Shown: in pieces, positions 1-8,805 of the stretch | Layout: each line of letters starts with the position of its first letter | Numbering within the stretch: the first letter of the stretch is position 1 | Assembly (NCBI GenBank): GCA_000750105.3 | Contig: JPHH03000140.1 | Span: forward strand, 1 to 20,625 | Length of the DNA stretch: 20,625 nucleotides | DNA from: Tolypocladium sp. Sup5 PDA-1 | Taxonomy: Eukaryota > Ascomycota > Sordariomycetes > Hypocreales > Ophiocordycipitaceae | Reading direction: 5' to 3' | The notes under the pieces: model-generated | What the model was told of the DNA's origin: nothing | The model's input: only the letters and a program-made list of their open reading frames with translations | Databases searched by the model: none | Translations under genes and position numbers: made by a program

Positions 1-461
1 CGAGAATAATGTCAATCTCCCAGGCGTTGCCAAAATTGGGACGATTGCGGGCTCTTTGCAGCATGTCCATGGCGACGGCCTTGGGCCTGGCTAGTTGCTC
101 GATATCCTTGTTGTTTGGGCTTCAGGTCCAGGATTTGGCCCAGGTCTTCGTCAGCAAAGTCGTTAAAGGGACAGGCTGAAGCAATGGGGAAGCGGCGGAT
201 AAGCCATGGGTTAACAGTCTGGAATATGGTCTCCATCTGGCTCTTGTACCCCAGCAGGAGGACGCATCGGTTGTCTCCTGGGATACTTTGTACCTCGGCT
301 ACGATGATGTAAATGACAGCGGTCTTATGCGGATCAGATGTGGACCATTTATTGCCACTGCCCCCGGAAAGTCCGTACACCTCATAAATTACGAGCACCT
401 TTCCGGCAGTGGCGGCGAGGATCGCTTTAAGTGTCAAGGGAACGAGACAATCGACCTGAAG
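1..461 (-). pseudogene. SpoVK/CbbX-like AAA+ ATPase fragment, frameshifted
   Basis: The frame at 12-437 carries the middle of a fungal AAA+ ATPase of the stage-V-sporulation-K-like type. Its Walker B region reads VLVIYEVYG where the family normally has V-I-D-E-A-Y-G, so the catalytic Asp is replaced by Tyr. A sensor-like stretch follows (CVLLLGYKSQM), then an arginine-finger-like NPWLIRRFP and the LDLKPKQQGY segment. Near position 90 the reading frame is lost: a different frame from there to the window edge reads VAMDMLQRARNRPNFGNA, which is the expected continuation. This implies one extra base in a run of Cs. The upstream end stops at an in-frame TGA (462-464), so the Walker A half is missing. 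It is a non-functional remnant, cut by the window edge on its C-terminal side. Family membership is from memory of related fungal proteins; the frameshift is seen directly. Confidence 0.72.
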
Positions 462-472
462 TCAGAGAACAA

Positions 473-1577
473 CTACCAAAACGGCCCCGTTTCCCAGGTC
501 ACGTTGTTTGGTTCTTCGTCATGCCTCCATCCCAACGCTCCGGTTTGCACATCAGCTATGCGGTAGTAGCCCACCGGATGATTGACATACGATCTGCCGT
601 CAAGCCTCCAGATTGGTCGACCAGTGTAGAACTCACGGTCATGTTGAACGAAGCCTCCAACTGTCAGTGTCGGCGCTTGCTGGGTTTGACACCTTCGCAG
701 GCCCTGTACCATGAATCTGTATAGAGCATACCGAAGGGTACAGCTGCTGCTTTCTCTGGGAATGACGCAGCAATCCACCTGGCAGTCCTTGTCATTGATC
801 GATTTAGGTCTGCTGGCCCGAAATTGAAGAAGGAGCAGTGTTTTGCCATCCCAGCAGAAGACGTGCCGGCAGTGATATTTATCTGCGTATCTAGGTTCTC
901 AGTTAGAATTCAACTCCGGGCTCAAAACACAAGAGACGTCATTGATGACATACCCGCGAAGTTCACGGGCAAGCTTTGTCTGGGCGTCTCTCAAGGACCC
1001 ATCAAGCCACTGCCGACGACTGATCAGATTGCGTTTAAATTCCCCGACTATCACGGCGGTCCTCATGTCGCCAATATACATGGCATACGTGCAATCGATG
1101 TTTTCAGGGGCGTTGGATCCGCTCAGGGGCTTCGTGTGGCTTGTTTGTACAATGCGCGGATACCTGTTCCAAGCAGAGAGGACGGGATTTGACACTTCTG
1201 TGTGCCACCAGTTTTCCATATCGGCTTCTGTCTCGAGTCGCCAGGATCGTTCGTTCGGAAACCCGGTGGGCTCGTTCAGACGGTGTTGATCGTCATCATA
1301 GAGAGGAAGCAACCTGTCAAAGTTGGAATGCCATATCGAGTCCTCGTCGACGGTGGTCAGAACGTTGAAGTTGGTGATGGAGTGATAGCCTTGAGCCCAG
1401 GTCATGTCGGTTGGGCTTTGCAGCAGCCGGCACCTCACGTCGCGTACCCTCTGGCCCTGTAGGACTGGTGGCATTGTCGGATGATGCACGAGAGTTTGAT
1501 GCCTCCGCACCGAGTCCACTATCCGTGTCGGGAGGCACGACATTGGGTTCGTTCGCGCCTACAATAGGTGTCAGCAA
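473..1577 (-). pseudogene. Conserved fungal hypothetical protein, intron-containing, probably frameshifted
   Basis: Two exons are evident. The upstream one (to 954) includes NVLTTVDEDSIWHSNFDRLL, a WW pair (MENWWHTEVSNP) and GEFKRNLISRRQWL. The downstream one (890-473) includes HVFCWDGKTLLLLQFRASR, FYTGRPIWRLDG and ends ETGPFW. A 63-nt intron at 891-953 (donor GTATGT, branch CTAAC, acceptor CTAG) joins them in frame as ...ARELRG/YADKYHCRHVFCWDG. I recognise the pattern from expanded fungal hypothetical families but know no function. The N-terminal part (residues such as SPTGPEGTRREVPAAAKPNR, to 1577) lies in another frame, so a single-base indel is likely near 1390-1440. A possible ATG lies at 1676, followed by a stop before the next conserved part. 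The GEFKR and QFRASR parts loosely suggest a nuclease- or kinase-like fold, but this is not established. Confidence 0.6.
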
Positions 1578-2181
1578 GTTCTTCTGTACGTTTAGACGAA
1601 GTCAAAACCAGCTAAAATCGCTGAGCTGGGCTTCCCTTAATGCCATGTCCTTTCCTGGCGATACCCAGTCGAGCATAACGACAGCTAAGCCTGATCAATA
1701 CCTAGCAACAGCAACAAAAGGAAGATTATCTATCAGGTTTCGAATACGTAGCAACTATGCAACGAGAGCGAGATCTGTTGGGTGACTAAGTATTGTATCT
1801 AGGTTCAATGGGCCCGTCATGGGTTTCAAAATCTTCTACATCCGTAAGTCTTTTTATGGACTTGAAATACGAAAGTTGGTCCAGATTGAATCTCCGTGTG
1901 CCGTGCCTCACGGCTCTTTGCTGACAAGGACTTCTCACAGAGAGCAGCTAGGTATAGTCCTGTATTACACCTTACACGCGTCCCTTCTTGCTCTCTTGGG
2001 CTGGTTTACATACAGTACCTGAAAGGGCGAGTAAGTTTGACGCCAAAAACCGGCCAGGACCAAGAAGATCCTTCGGCAAGATTTGGTCAGGCGCCAGGTT
2101 GTCAAAAGGAACAACCTGACGACATGTTACCGTACATAAAGAGCAGGGCGTCAGTGTTGTCATCCAGCTTCCTCCCAAATC
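1578..2181. other. Intergenic region with no recognisable gene
   Basis: Open frames here are short and show no recognisable domain. The segment lies between the divergent 5' ends of the hypothetical relic to the left and the LysM gene to the right, so it probably holds the 5' flanks of both. I see no clear TATA box, repeat or RNA gene. Confidence 0.5.
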
Positions 2182-3091
2182 ATGTGGCAATTGCATGTCA
2201 TATTTTACATTGCCTTAGCAGGAGCACACGATGCTAACTCCAGTGTTGGCCTTTGGAAAGTCGCTTGCGGTGATGTCATGTTAGACGCTGTCGACAAGCT
2301 TGGCCTTCCTGGATATCAAGGTATCTTGGATTTAAACCCTGGACTTAAGCCTGATTTTGTCCAAGCCGGTGAAACATACACTGTGCCATTCGCTCCCGCC
2401 GTACCACCAGCGACCTGGACAAGCTCTGACGGCAATGCTGTCTTCGAACTGCGGCATAGCAGGACTCAGGGCTGTCAAGTGAGTCCATCTCCAACAATCA
2501 TTAAAACGCAGGGAGCAACACAATTTTCTGCAATAGCTCACTCAACATCCACCACTGTTTCCCTCGTTTCAAGTGCCCGCTCCCCTACACAATCGCTCGC
2601 GACCGAAGGTTTTGCATCAGGGACTCGAGATAATCCCAAGGCATCTTTGGACGCAATCTGCAGTGGATCCACAAGATCGTCTGAAATATTCCAAGGTTTG
2701 AAATGCCACCAACGTGGAGAGTTGACAACAGACGAAGGGTTTCAAGAAAGTTATGCAACCCGATTTTGCAACGAGAATGGAGTCAGAGACCTCGACAATC
2801 AGAGTGATAGTATATCTACGACGTTCTGGAATGGGAACGGTCATTTCTACCGCTATACCATTAGCTGGATACCAAATTGCCAGTCGAAAACGCGCCAGTC
2901 CGTTGCTACCTCATCAACTGATTGTTCCGAAGTCATGATAGATAACTTTAAACGATGTAAGTCGATTCCGAAGGCAATATTACATTAAAGCTTACATCAG
3001 TGGTGCAGGCAATAACAATGGCGGCCAAGGAGGTTACAGCGACATCCAATGTCTGCGCTACGAGTATGAACCAGTCACACTTGCCGTGTAG
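2182..3091 (+). CDS. LysM-domain secreted protein (two exons)
   Basis: Predicted protein of about 285 residues. A short hydrophobic N-terminus (MWQLHVIFYIALAGA) is consistent with a signal peptide. A LysM module follows at about residues 24-70: LWKVACGDVMLDAVDKLG..., then ILDLNPGLKPDFVQAGETYTVPF, with the LNP and G-x-x-Y-x-VPF hallmarks. LysM modules bind chitin or other N-acetylglucosamine glycans, and secreted fungal versions can act as effectors or cell-wall proteins. A Ser/Thr-rich linker (about 95-155) leads to a Cys-containing C-terminal domain (TISWIPNCQS ... DCSEVMIDNFKRCNNNGGQG). The gene has a 52-nt intron at 2957-3008 (donor GTAAGT, acceptor GTGCAG). Splicing completes the CNNNGGQGGYSDIQC segment and a stop at 3089-3091; without it translation runs into a stop at 2986-2988. 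The ATG choice is the first in frame; an extra upstream exon cannot be excluded. Role (wall binding or host interaction) is inference. Confidence 0.78.
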
Positions 3092-3780
3092 CCCCTGTCC
3101 CTTTAGAGTCGATAAATTGGCCTTTGAACTGTGTTCTTAGTTTAGTCTTCCCCTACAAACACACCGGCCTATCAGCCATGAGTGTAGTTGGTAGAGCAGT
3201 AAGCTCTGTCGACTGACACAAAGCCTTTCAGGGTGTAACGTTGTGACCAACACACGCGGAAGACCTCGTCTCTATGCAGCCAGCCGCTTTGAGAATGCGA
3301 AGCTCTCTGGGCCTCGAAGTCTCCGAGTCCTCGATGATAACGATGCCGGTGATGATGACGATGACGACGACGAAGTCAACACCACACAACGCCACCAAGC
3401 CCGGCCCCGTCAGCCCAGTCAGACCCCCGGCTGAGGAACACGAACTCTAAACCCCAGAGTGCGCTGCCAAGTCACATTTGAGTGATAGTGTGGACAGTAT
3501 AGATGAAGGGGGCGACCCGCCAACTCTAGAAAGGGTAGATGGAGACCAGTGTGTTGTAGAATAGTCAAGGTTCTCTATTAATAGACTCCTGGCTGCAATC
3601 GGCACATGCATTATATTCTTCGTCATAGCAACAGAAATCTATCACATTGCATCTTCCCATATGGGGCTACACCTCTTATCATTTCTTGCTAGGCGGGCCA
3701 TCCTCGCACAGCCTTCGAGTAATTCGGCCCCATCCCCAGAGCATTGTTTCCCTCTTGATATCCTGCGATACTTGCAAAAG
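3092..3780. other. Intergenic region with an Asp-codon low-complexity tract
   Basis: No gene is recognisable. A GAT/GAC microsatellite-like tract lies at about 3335-3375 and would encode a run of Asp in the short open frame 3243-3434, which has no other protein-like character. The left part holds the 3' flank of the LysM gene. The right part leads into the virus-like fragments, whose left boundary I cannot place exactly. Confidence 0.5.
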
Positions 3781-3787
3781 AACTTGC

Positions 3788-4377
3788 ACCATGTTGATGA
3801 AGGCGTCTGAGGTGTTCATGAGCGACGGTCCCCTTTGAGCGTACGACAACCACGCGGTGGTGGAGTCCACAAACCACTCCCCGTACAACGCCTTCTGGCA
3901 GAACCTGTACCAGCCCTTGGAGAGCGTCGAGTGCCACTACGGATGCATCGGCTTGATGCACGACAACAGCACTATGTCGCTGGGGCTCGCGGCTGGTGAC
4001 GAGAATGAGCCCAACATCAAGGAGGGGATCCCGAAGAAGGAGCACTCCGGGTTCCTGGACGCGTGCTACACCCCCTCGTCGAAGGCCGCAGGCAAGGTGA
4101 GGACGCTGGCGTTCTCCGTCCAGAAGAGAGTCAGACCACGAGGACCATTCAGACCGCTGTCGACATTCTAGCCGTGCTCATACAGTCGACAGGGATAATG
4201 CCCAAGGAGTGGGTGGTGAGGTGCGAGGGAATCTGCATCGCCATCACGGAGAGAGCCGTCGTCATGATGGTCGACAGGTGGATGACGGTGTGCGAGCCCA
4301 ACATGCCGACGCTGCACGTTTTCAAGAGCAAGAAGGTGATGGTCATCTTGACCGCGCGGGGGGTGTTGATCAGGCCC
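3788..4377 (+). pseudogene. RPB2-like RNA polymerase subunit fragment, possibly from a large DNA virus
   Basis: Two frames together resemble the central part of a multisubunit RNA polymerase beta/RPB2 subunit. The first (about 3788-4125) contains HSGFLDACYTPSSKAAGK at 4043-4096, comparable to the H-x-S...TPEG-x-x-x-G region of RPB2 proteins. The second (about 4125-4377) contains RCEGICIAITERA, then MPTLHVFKSKKVMVILTARG and a closing RP, comparable to the later segment that ends in an R-P dipeptide in RPB2. Breaks seen: an in-frame TGA at 3836-3838, a frameshift near 4125, and truncation just after the RP at about 4377, where an opposite-strand gene end abuts. Codons are strongly GC-ending, unlike neighbouring fungal genes. 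Divergence from cellular RPB2 suggests a viral source, but that origin and the RPB2 call itself are inference from motif reading. It cannot encode a working polymerase. Confidence 0.45.
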
Positions 4378-5023
4378 CGACCGGGGTTGGGATTGTGGTG
4401 TTGGGGTCGGAGCCGACGAGCCGCTTGAGGCTGTTCACCGCCAGCTTCGACACAGCGTCCGGCATGTCGAAGTCGCTGACGTCCATGTACTGGCGCCGCC
4501 GAAGACGCCGCCGCCCTGCGTGGGGAAGATCGAGCTCATGCCGCCGCCGGTGGACATACCCACGCGCCTGCCCATGGCCTGGGCCTTCTGGGCGATCCTG
4601 GCCGGGATCATCATGCCGGTGGCGCCCCGCTGCGGGGGCCCATGGTAGTCCACGACGTTGACGCTGAAGGCGTTGTGCATCTTGCCGTTGAGGCCGTACG
4701 ACGACCTGGCCGCGACCGGCTTCCCGTCCACCATCTTGGCGCTGCAGGTGATCGAGATGGCGACTGTGCCCAGGCACAGGGAGGACTTCCCGTCCAACCT
4801 CCGCATGACGTCGGACAGGCGGTTGGTGCTCTGGATCTTGCCCTCCTCGTTGATGAACGAGAAGGTGGTGTTGAAGGACGACACGCCCTAGGAGGCGTTC
4901 ATCCAGTAGTGGGCCCTCGTGGGCATCACCTGGGACAGGCACCCCTCGTACTTTCTGGCCCAAGGTGTTGAACATGGGGCCGAAGGCGTGCGCGGGCAGG
5001 CCAATCCTCGCGAAGTGGAACAC
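4370..5023 (-). pseudogene. Unidentified GC-rich gene fragment, possibly from the same virus-like source
   Basis: Protein-like sequence runs on the minus strand through three frames. It begins near 5023 with FHFARIGLPAHAFGPMFNTL, shifts frame near 4955, meets an in-frame TAG at 4888-4890, and continues as SSFNTTFSFINEEGKIQ, then AISITCSAKMVDGKPVAARS and NAFSVNVVDYHGPP. It shifts again near 4490 to QYMDVSDFDMPDAVSKLAVN and ends at a TGA (4370-4372). Within the large frame the sequence is low in stops and high in GC3, so it was coding until recently. I do not recognise the family; a structural or other virion protein is only a guess based on its neighbour. It lies tail-to-tail with the RPB2-like fragment, and both carry the same kind of damage. 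Confidence 0.45.
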
Positions 5024-5035
5024 GATACATTACAG

Positions 5036-5288
5036 TAAAGCCCAAGACGAAGCGACGCGTGTCTTGAGCAGCGAGAACCTCCCTCGCATACCTTGCTAGA
5101 TCAATCCACGCCATCGATGCTGTGTCGGCCTTCGGGTTGCTTTTTAGTTCGCCGGCAACGAGGATGTGTAACCAACGATATCTCGAATCCACAGTGTCAG
5201 GGTTGTATGTGATGTCGCTATTGACGAAGCCGATATCCATGCTGCGCTTGCCCGTGGAGCCCCCCAGTGGTGTCCTCGGCTGCGCCAA
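5036..5288 (-). pseudogene. FunK1-type fungal protein kinase, internal fragment
   Basis: The frame contains GGSTGKRSMDIGFVNSD, then YRWLHILVAGELKSNPKADT and IDLARYAREVLAAQDTRRF, ending VLGFT. This matches the N-terminal portion of FunK1-type proteins, a kinase family expanded in fungi, just ahead of the kinase lobe. The match stops abruptly near 5036, where the sequence passes into the GC-rich unidentified fragment. Upstream of about 5288 the family resemblance also ends. No ATP-binding or catalytic motif remains, so this is a truncated relic. The sharp change in sequence character at about 5030 marks a rearrangement junction. Family assignment is from memory; truncation is seen directly. Confidence 0.65.
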
Positions 5289-5667
5289 CAGCTTTCGTCG
5301 AGCCGCCGGAGTCGAAATCCGGTCGTCGGGACAATCAAGTCAACTGGGCATGCCGCATGTTCCAGAGACACTACGTTGCCGTGGGGGTAAGCGGCCACCA
5401 CACATCGACCCTAGTGAAAACCCCCCTGGGTATAAAGAGGCAACCGTGATCACCGCACGCCCATTTGACTCGACCGCTACACACACGCACTTAACAGCTA
5501 CACCTCCATAGTGCCAAGAGCGTGCGTGTGCCCTTGTAACCGCCGAGACGTCTCGAGCGCATCCTCTTCCCATCTCATCCACCGCCACCGCCCCCCTCTC
5601 CCCCAGCCCAACCGCCTCGTTGGTGACTCGCCTCAAACTTCAACGGCCACAAGTACATACCGCTGTC
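5289..5667. other. Upstream region of the Myb-like gene
   Basis: No gene is seen. The right half becomes C-rich and pyrimidine-rich (about 5515-5640), as expected for a fungal 5' untranslated region. It contains the TATA-like element listed separately. Confidence 0.45.
5431..5436 (+). promoter_or_regulatory. TATA-like element upstream of the Myb-like gene
   Basis: TATAAA within CTGGGTATAAAGAGG, about 230 bases before the chosen ATG at 5668. The distance would imply a 5' leader of roughly 150-200 nt, plausible for a filamentous fungus. No start-site data support it. Confidence 0.35.
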
Positions 5668-6059
5668 ATGTTATACAACAGTGACAACATCATGGCGCGC
5701 TTCCTCTTTGCCATATTGAAGCAAATGGATCTTAAGGATGTGAGTATCCGAGTCTTCAACGCCCTGGCTGACGCTCGACTCTGACCATCATCTCGTCACA
5801 GATTGACTGGAATCAAGTCGCCCAAGATCCCGTCCTGCTAGAGTCCATTCCGAATGGAAAGGCTGCTAGGATGCGATACTCGCGCTTCCGTGACCTCTGC
5901 AATGGTCACAAGCCGCACAAGCCGCACAAGCAACGCCGCCACGGCGAAAGGGAACGAGTGCCAAAGTTCAAGAAGGAACACCAGGTGAAGAACGAGCCAG
6001 CCATCGCTTCAGAGTCGGCCGTCAGCCTGCCTTCGAATGCATCCGAGCAGTTCTGGTGA
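5668..6059 (+). CDS. Short Myb/SANT-like DNA-binding domain protein
   Basis: Predicted protein of 109 residues from two exons. Exon 1 (5668-5739) encodes MLYNSDNIMARFLFAILKQM and then DLKD. A 62-nt intron (5740-5801, donor GTGAGT, acceptor CACAG) is followed by IDWNQVAQDP ... GKAARMRYSRFRDL. The pattern of a first helix with FLFAILKQ, then D-W, then a G-x-A-A-R-M-R-Y-S-R-F recognition-type helix is that of short fungal Myb-like/SANT DNA-binding proteins. The C-terminal half is basic with a KPHKPHKQRR stretch, possibly a nuclear localisation signal, and has no other domain. The splice keeps the frame and joins the two halves of the motif, which supports the start and intron. Target genes are unknown. 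It is convergent with the GTPase gene, whose stop is about 120 bases away. Confidence 0.72.
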
Positions 6060-6180
6060 GTGGTAAGGTAGCTGGAGAGGTTATGGGACAAGAGCGAGCG
6101 GGATGGTCTATTTCGTCACACGGCAATCCAGCGCTCAGGGACGATCCATTCCATTCTCAAGGCGAAGCTATAATAAATGA

Positions 6181-6904
6181 TCAGACACCCCCTGGCCGAG
6201 ACTCAATGCCCCCAACAGCATCTTCCCTTGCAGTTTTGTGCCAAGACGGAATGTAGGCTTGGCTTTCCAAGAATAAGGAGAGACTCCGAAAAGTCTCCTT
6301 GTCGTTCAGTGCGACTGGAAAGTAGTCACAAGATGTACCATATTGTAGTTCACACTTGAGTTTCTTGCCCGTATTCTCGTCCGCCTTGCCAGGTGAAGTG
6401 CCTACCATGACGACTGGCGCCGGAGGCTCACTGTCCCAGAAGGCACGGTAGTATTGTCTCGTTTTCTTCTTGTCAACGCGGAAAACAAAGATTATCAGAT
6501 CGTGTCCAGAAAGAAGCTGCGGCTGTTGTTCTTGGGACACTTCCAGTGTATCGGATGCAACACCGGGAAACTCGGTAAGTCGGTAACGCTGTCCAGGGGG
6601 CTCGTGATATTCGATCTCAGCTGTCGGTAGGTACTGTATTGCAATATTAGTAGCCATACTGGACGAAGCTGGGGTACTTTACGGTCAAATTAGGGTCCTC
6701 GCCCGCGAGAACGTCGATGAGACTCGTTTTGCCGACTCCCATCGCGCCGATGATAAAAAACGAACATCTGTTGTTGTTGTCTTCTCTACTGAGGAACCAG
6801 GATAGAACTGTCCAGATAGAAAAGGTGGTACTTCCAAAGCATTCAAACATACTTGCGGTATTACTCAAGGACGTGGGAGCCAAGTCACGAACTGCTCGGG
6901 ACAA
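6181..6904 (-). CDS. P-loop small GTPase-like protein (two or more exons)
   Basis: Exon 1 (to 6683) carries a P-loop, FFIIGAMGVGKTSLIDVLAG. A 49-nt intron (6634-6682, donor GTAAAG, branch TACTAAT, acceptor ATACAG) joins GEDPNLT in frame to YLPTAEIEYHEPPGQRYRL. Exon 2 continues with TEFPG (a DxxG-like switch), HDLIIFVFRVDKKK and VVMVGTSPGKAD (a possible, imperfect guanine-specificity motif), and stops at 6181-6183. This fits a TRAFAC-type GTPase of the Ras/AIG1-like group; substrate and partners are unknown. Without the intron the first frame hits a stop at the branch site. The start is uncertain: the open frame reaches 6904 with no ATG there. An ATG lies inside at MFECFG, and the GTATGT preceding that codon could instead be a further donor. 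The 5' part is duplicated at 8806-9230. Confidence 0.68.
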
Positions 6905-7050
6905 ATGCCCTCTATAACAAGAGCCAGGAAGGTGTCGCTAAAGACCGTTCTTGAGGCCGAGACGTCGGGAATTGACGGGGATCTATTAGCGCAGTTCCAG
7001 GACTGCCATGCCCTTTGGCGTAACGCACCATGCTTTTGCCCTCGCCTGCA
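6632..7050. repeat. Left copy of a diverged duplication covering the GTPase 5' end
   Basis: This segment is similar, with many substitutions, to about 8806-9230. Shared stretches include GTACTGTATTGCAA, TAGTAGCCATACTGGAC, GGGTCCTCGCCCGCG, GAGGAACCAGGATAGAAC, and upstream of the gene GCACC[AG]TGCTTTTGCCCT. The match covers exon 1, the intron and at least 100 bases of upstream sequence. Confidence 0.75.
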
Positions 7051-7634
7051 TGCCTGCATGATCAGTCACATCTGCCGAGAAGAGTATGGTCGCGATGCCC
7101 CATCATCAACAGGGGGTTAGCGGGCGTGGCCAAGGATCATATCCGTCGAGAACAGTCTGGTTATGTTGCCCCACTAAATGGCTGGGGTTGAAAGTGGACT
7201 AAGCCAACGTTGTGGCTGGTCAGCTCAAAGCAAGGGGTCGGCGTCTGTTCACCCTCGCAGGTGCAACAAGTTCCCGACCTCTCGGGGACGTCCGGGGAAT
7301 GTGTGAACACATGGCCGGTCTCCTCACCATCGTCATGCTAGGCATGGGTGCCCGAGACGTTCAGCTGCGTGAAGACCACAGGACGGCACCTTCATTGACC
7401 ACCATCTCTCCACCTCGTGATCATCATAATCTCGTTAGTGCCTCACAGGGCAACTCCCACTACAGCTCGCCAAGTCCATGAACGCCTCCCGCTACGCCCA
7501 ACGTCGTTGGCGAGTCGGACCACGTTGACAGGAGGAGAAACGGTAGGCAGCCAGCACCCGACAGACGAGGCTCCAGCCTCGGCGTACTCATCAACTTTCC
7601 AGACCACACCAACGTCCCGAAGCTAGACCGAACC
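7051..7634. other. Upstream region of the C2H2 gene
   Basis: No gene is recognised; open frames at 7212-7481 and 7417-7626 lack domain features. The segment separates the divergent GTPase and C2H2 genes and should contain both promoters. I see no convincing TATA box. Confidence 0.45.
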
Positions 7635-8774
7635 ATGACAGACGTCTACGGTAACGAGCTATACGGCCCCAACTTTGCCATCATCTCGGCATCGCTATCC
7701 CAGGCACACATGGCCGTCTCGCCCAGCAACGACATCGTCAGCCAATGCATCAACGCCGCCAACGGCTATCACCTAAGCGCCGGGCACTCGCCTTCCTCGA
7801 CGACATCCAGGGCTAGATCACCGTTCCGGACAGGGCCACCATTCGCTCCGTCATCAACAATCCATAACAGAGGCACTTCTCACGGCAACTTTGCCTTCAA
7901 CTCGGCCCTGCGGATAAGGGAGCAAGGCAAGGCCCGACAGGACGCACCGTTACTCCAGCAGCAGGCAGAGCGAGGTATGGAACCGGAGATACCCAAGACA
8001 ATCTCTCCCCAGGACAGCATTCTCGAATTTAACGAGGCGGATGGCGACGGAAACTTCCCGCTATTCCCCCAGGACGCGACAAGCCTTGAGATAGATGCCA
8101 TATCTAAGGGTATCGACGTATGCTTGCAAGCAGCCAGCGGCAGCCACGGTGCTGGCCCGGCAGGCTTCTTCCCGTCACAGATGCCCACCAACGTCCAGGT
8201 ACCTCAGCAATATCCCTTCATCCCCCGGACACATGCGAGCCACGACACACCGCCGCGATTCAGCTCGTCGAGATCGAGCTCGGTAGCCTCTGGAGGCAAC
8301 ACGCTAACAAACATGGCTCGCCCGTCGGGAATCGGTGCCGATAGCGGCACGTACACGTGCACTTACCATGGCTGCACGCTCAGGTTCGAGACGCTACCGC
8401 TACTACAGAAGCACAAGCGTGAGTGCCGCCGGCGGACGCGGGCGCTCGGCGCGCCGCGAAAGATTGTGAGCATAATGTCGAACCCGCTCAATACGCAAGC
8501 CGGGCCACATCGTTGCGACTGCATCAACTCAAGCACCGGCAAGCCGTGTAGCACCGTCTTCTCGCGGCCATACGACCTGACGAGGCACGAGGGCACGATA
8601 CACAACCCACGCAAGCAGAAAGTGCGGTGTGACTTGTGCACGGAAAAGACGTTTAGTCGCGCGGATGCGCTGATGAGGCACTACCGCGTGTGCCATCCGG
8701 GGACGCGAAGCGATGAGTCTCCGTTTCTCGTCGACAAGACATCCGCCCTCCGCGGGGCAACGTGGCGGCCATAG
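7635..8774 (+). CDS. C2H2 zinc-finger transcription factor
   Basis: Intact 379-residue frame without introns. The N-terminal two thirds are Ser/Pro/Gln-rich and probably disordered (activation-type region). Three zinc fingers sit near the C-terminus: C242-x4-C247...H260-x3-C264 (a C2HC variant), C294 or C296...C305...H318-x4-H323 (PCSTVFSRPYDLTRHEGTIH), and C332-x2-C335...H349-x4-H354 (CDLCTEKTFSRADALMRHYR). The adjacent second and third fingers with RPYDLTRH and RADALMRH are typical of fungal DNA-binding regulators. The ATG at 7635 follows an in-frame stop just upstream (7623-7625), so the start is well placed. It lies between the two GTPase 5' copies. Target genes and process are not deducible. 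Confidence 0.85.
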   Translation: MTDVYGNELYGPNFAIISASLSQAHMAVSPSNDIVSQCINAANGYHLSAGHSPSSTTSRARSPFRTGPPFAPSSTIHNRGTSHGNFAFNSALRIREQGKARQDAPLLQQQAERGMEPEIPKTISPQDSILEFNEADGDGNFPLFPQDATSLEIDAISKGIDVCLQAASGSHGAGPAGFFPSQMPTNVQVPQQYPFIPRTHASHDTPPRFSSSRSSSVASGGNTLTNMARPSGIGADSGTYTCTYHGCTLRFETLPLLQKHKRECRRRTRALGAPRKIVSIMSNPLNTQAGPHRCDCINSSTGKPCSTVFSRPYDLTRHEGTIHNPRKQKVRCDLCTEKTFSRADALMRHYRVCHPGTRSDESPFLVDKTSALRGATWRP

Positions 8775-8805
8775 GATAGTAATCATTGATAGTTATGCCT
8801 TGAGG

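Noticed and set aside
3176..3242. tRNA-like stretch with GTAGTTGGTAGAGC resembling a D-arm and A box
   Set aside because: No matching acceptor stem, anticodon arm or T-loop (GTTCGA-type B box) follows, so it does not fold as a tRNA.
3243..3434. Short open frame with an Asp run
   Set aside because: Its length and composition come from a GAT/GAC simple repeat; the rest shows no coding character.
4209..4661. Plus-strand frame rich in Arg
   Set aside because: It is a shadow of the GC-rich coding frames on both strands; composition is typical of an antisense or shifted frame.
4370..4891. Long minus-strand frame through 4370-5023 taken as one protein
   Set aside because: Its middle part is His/Arg/Gly-rich shadow sequence; the protein-like content there lies in the adjacent frame (4435-4884), so only the two ends of the long frame are meaningful.
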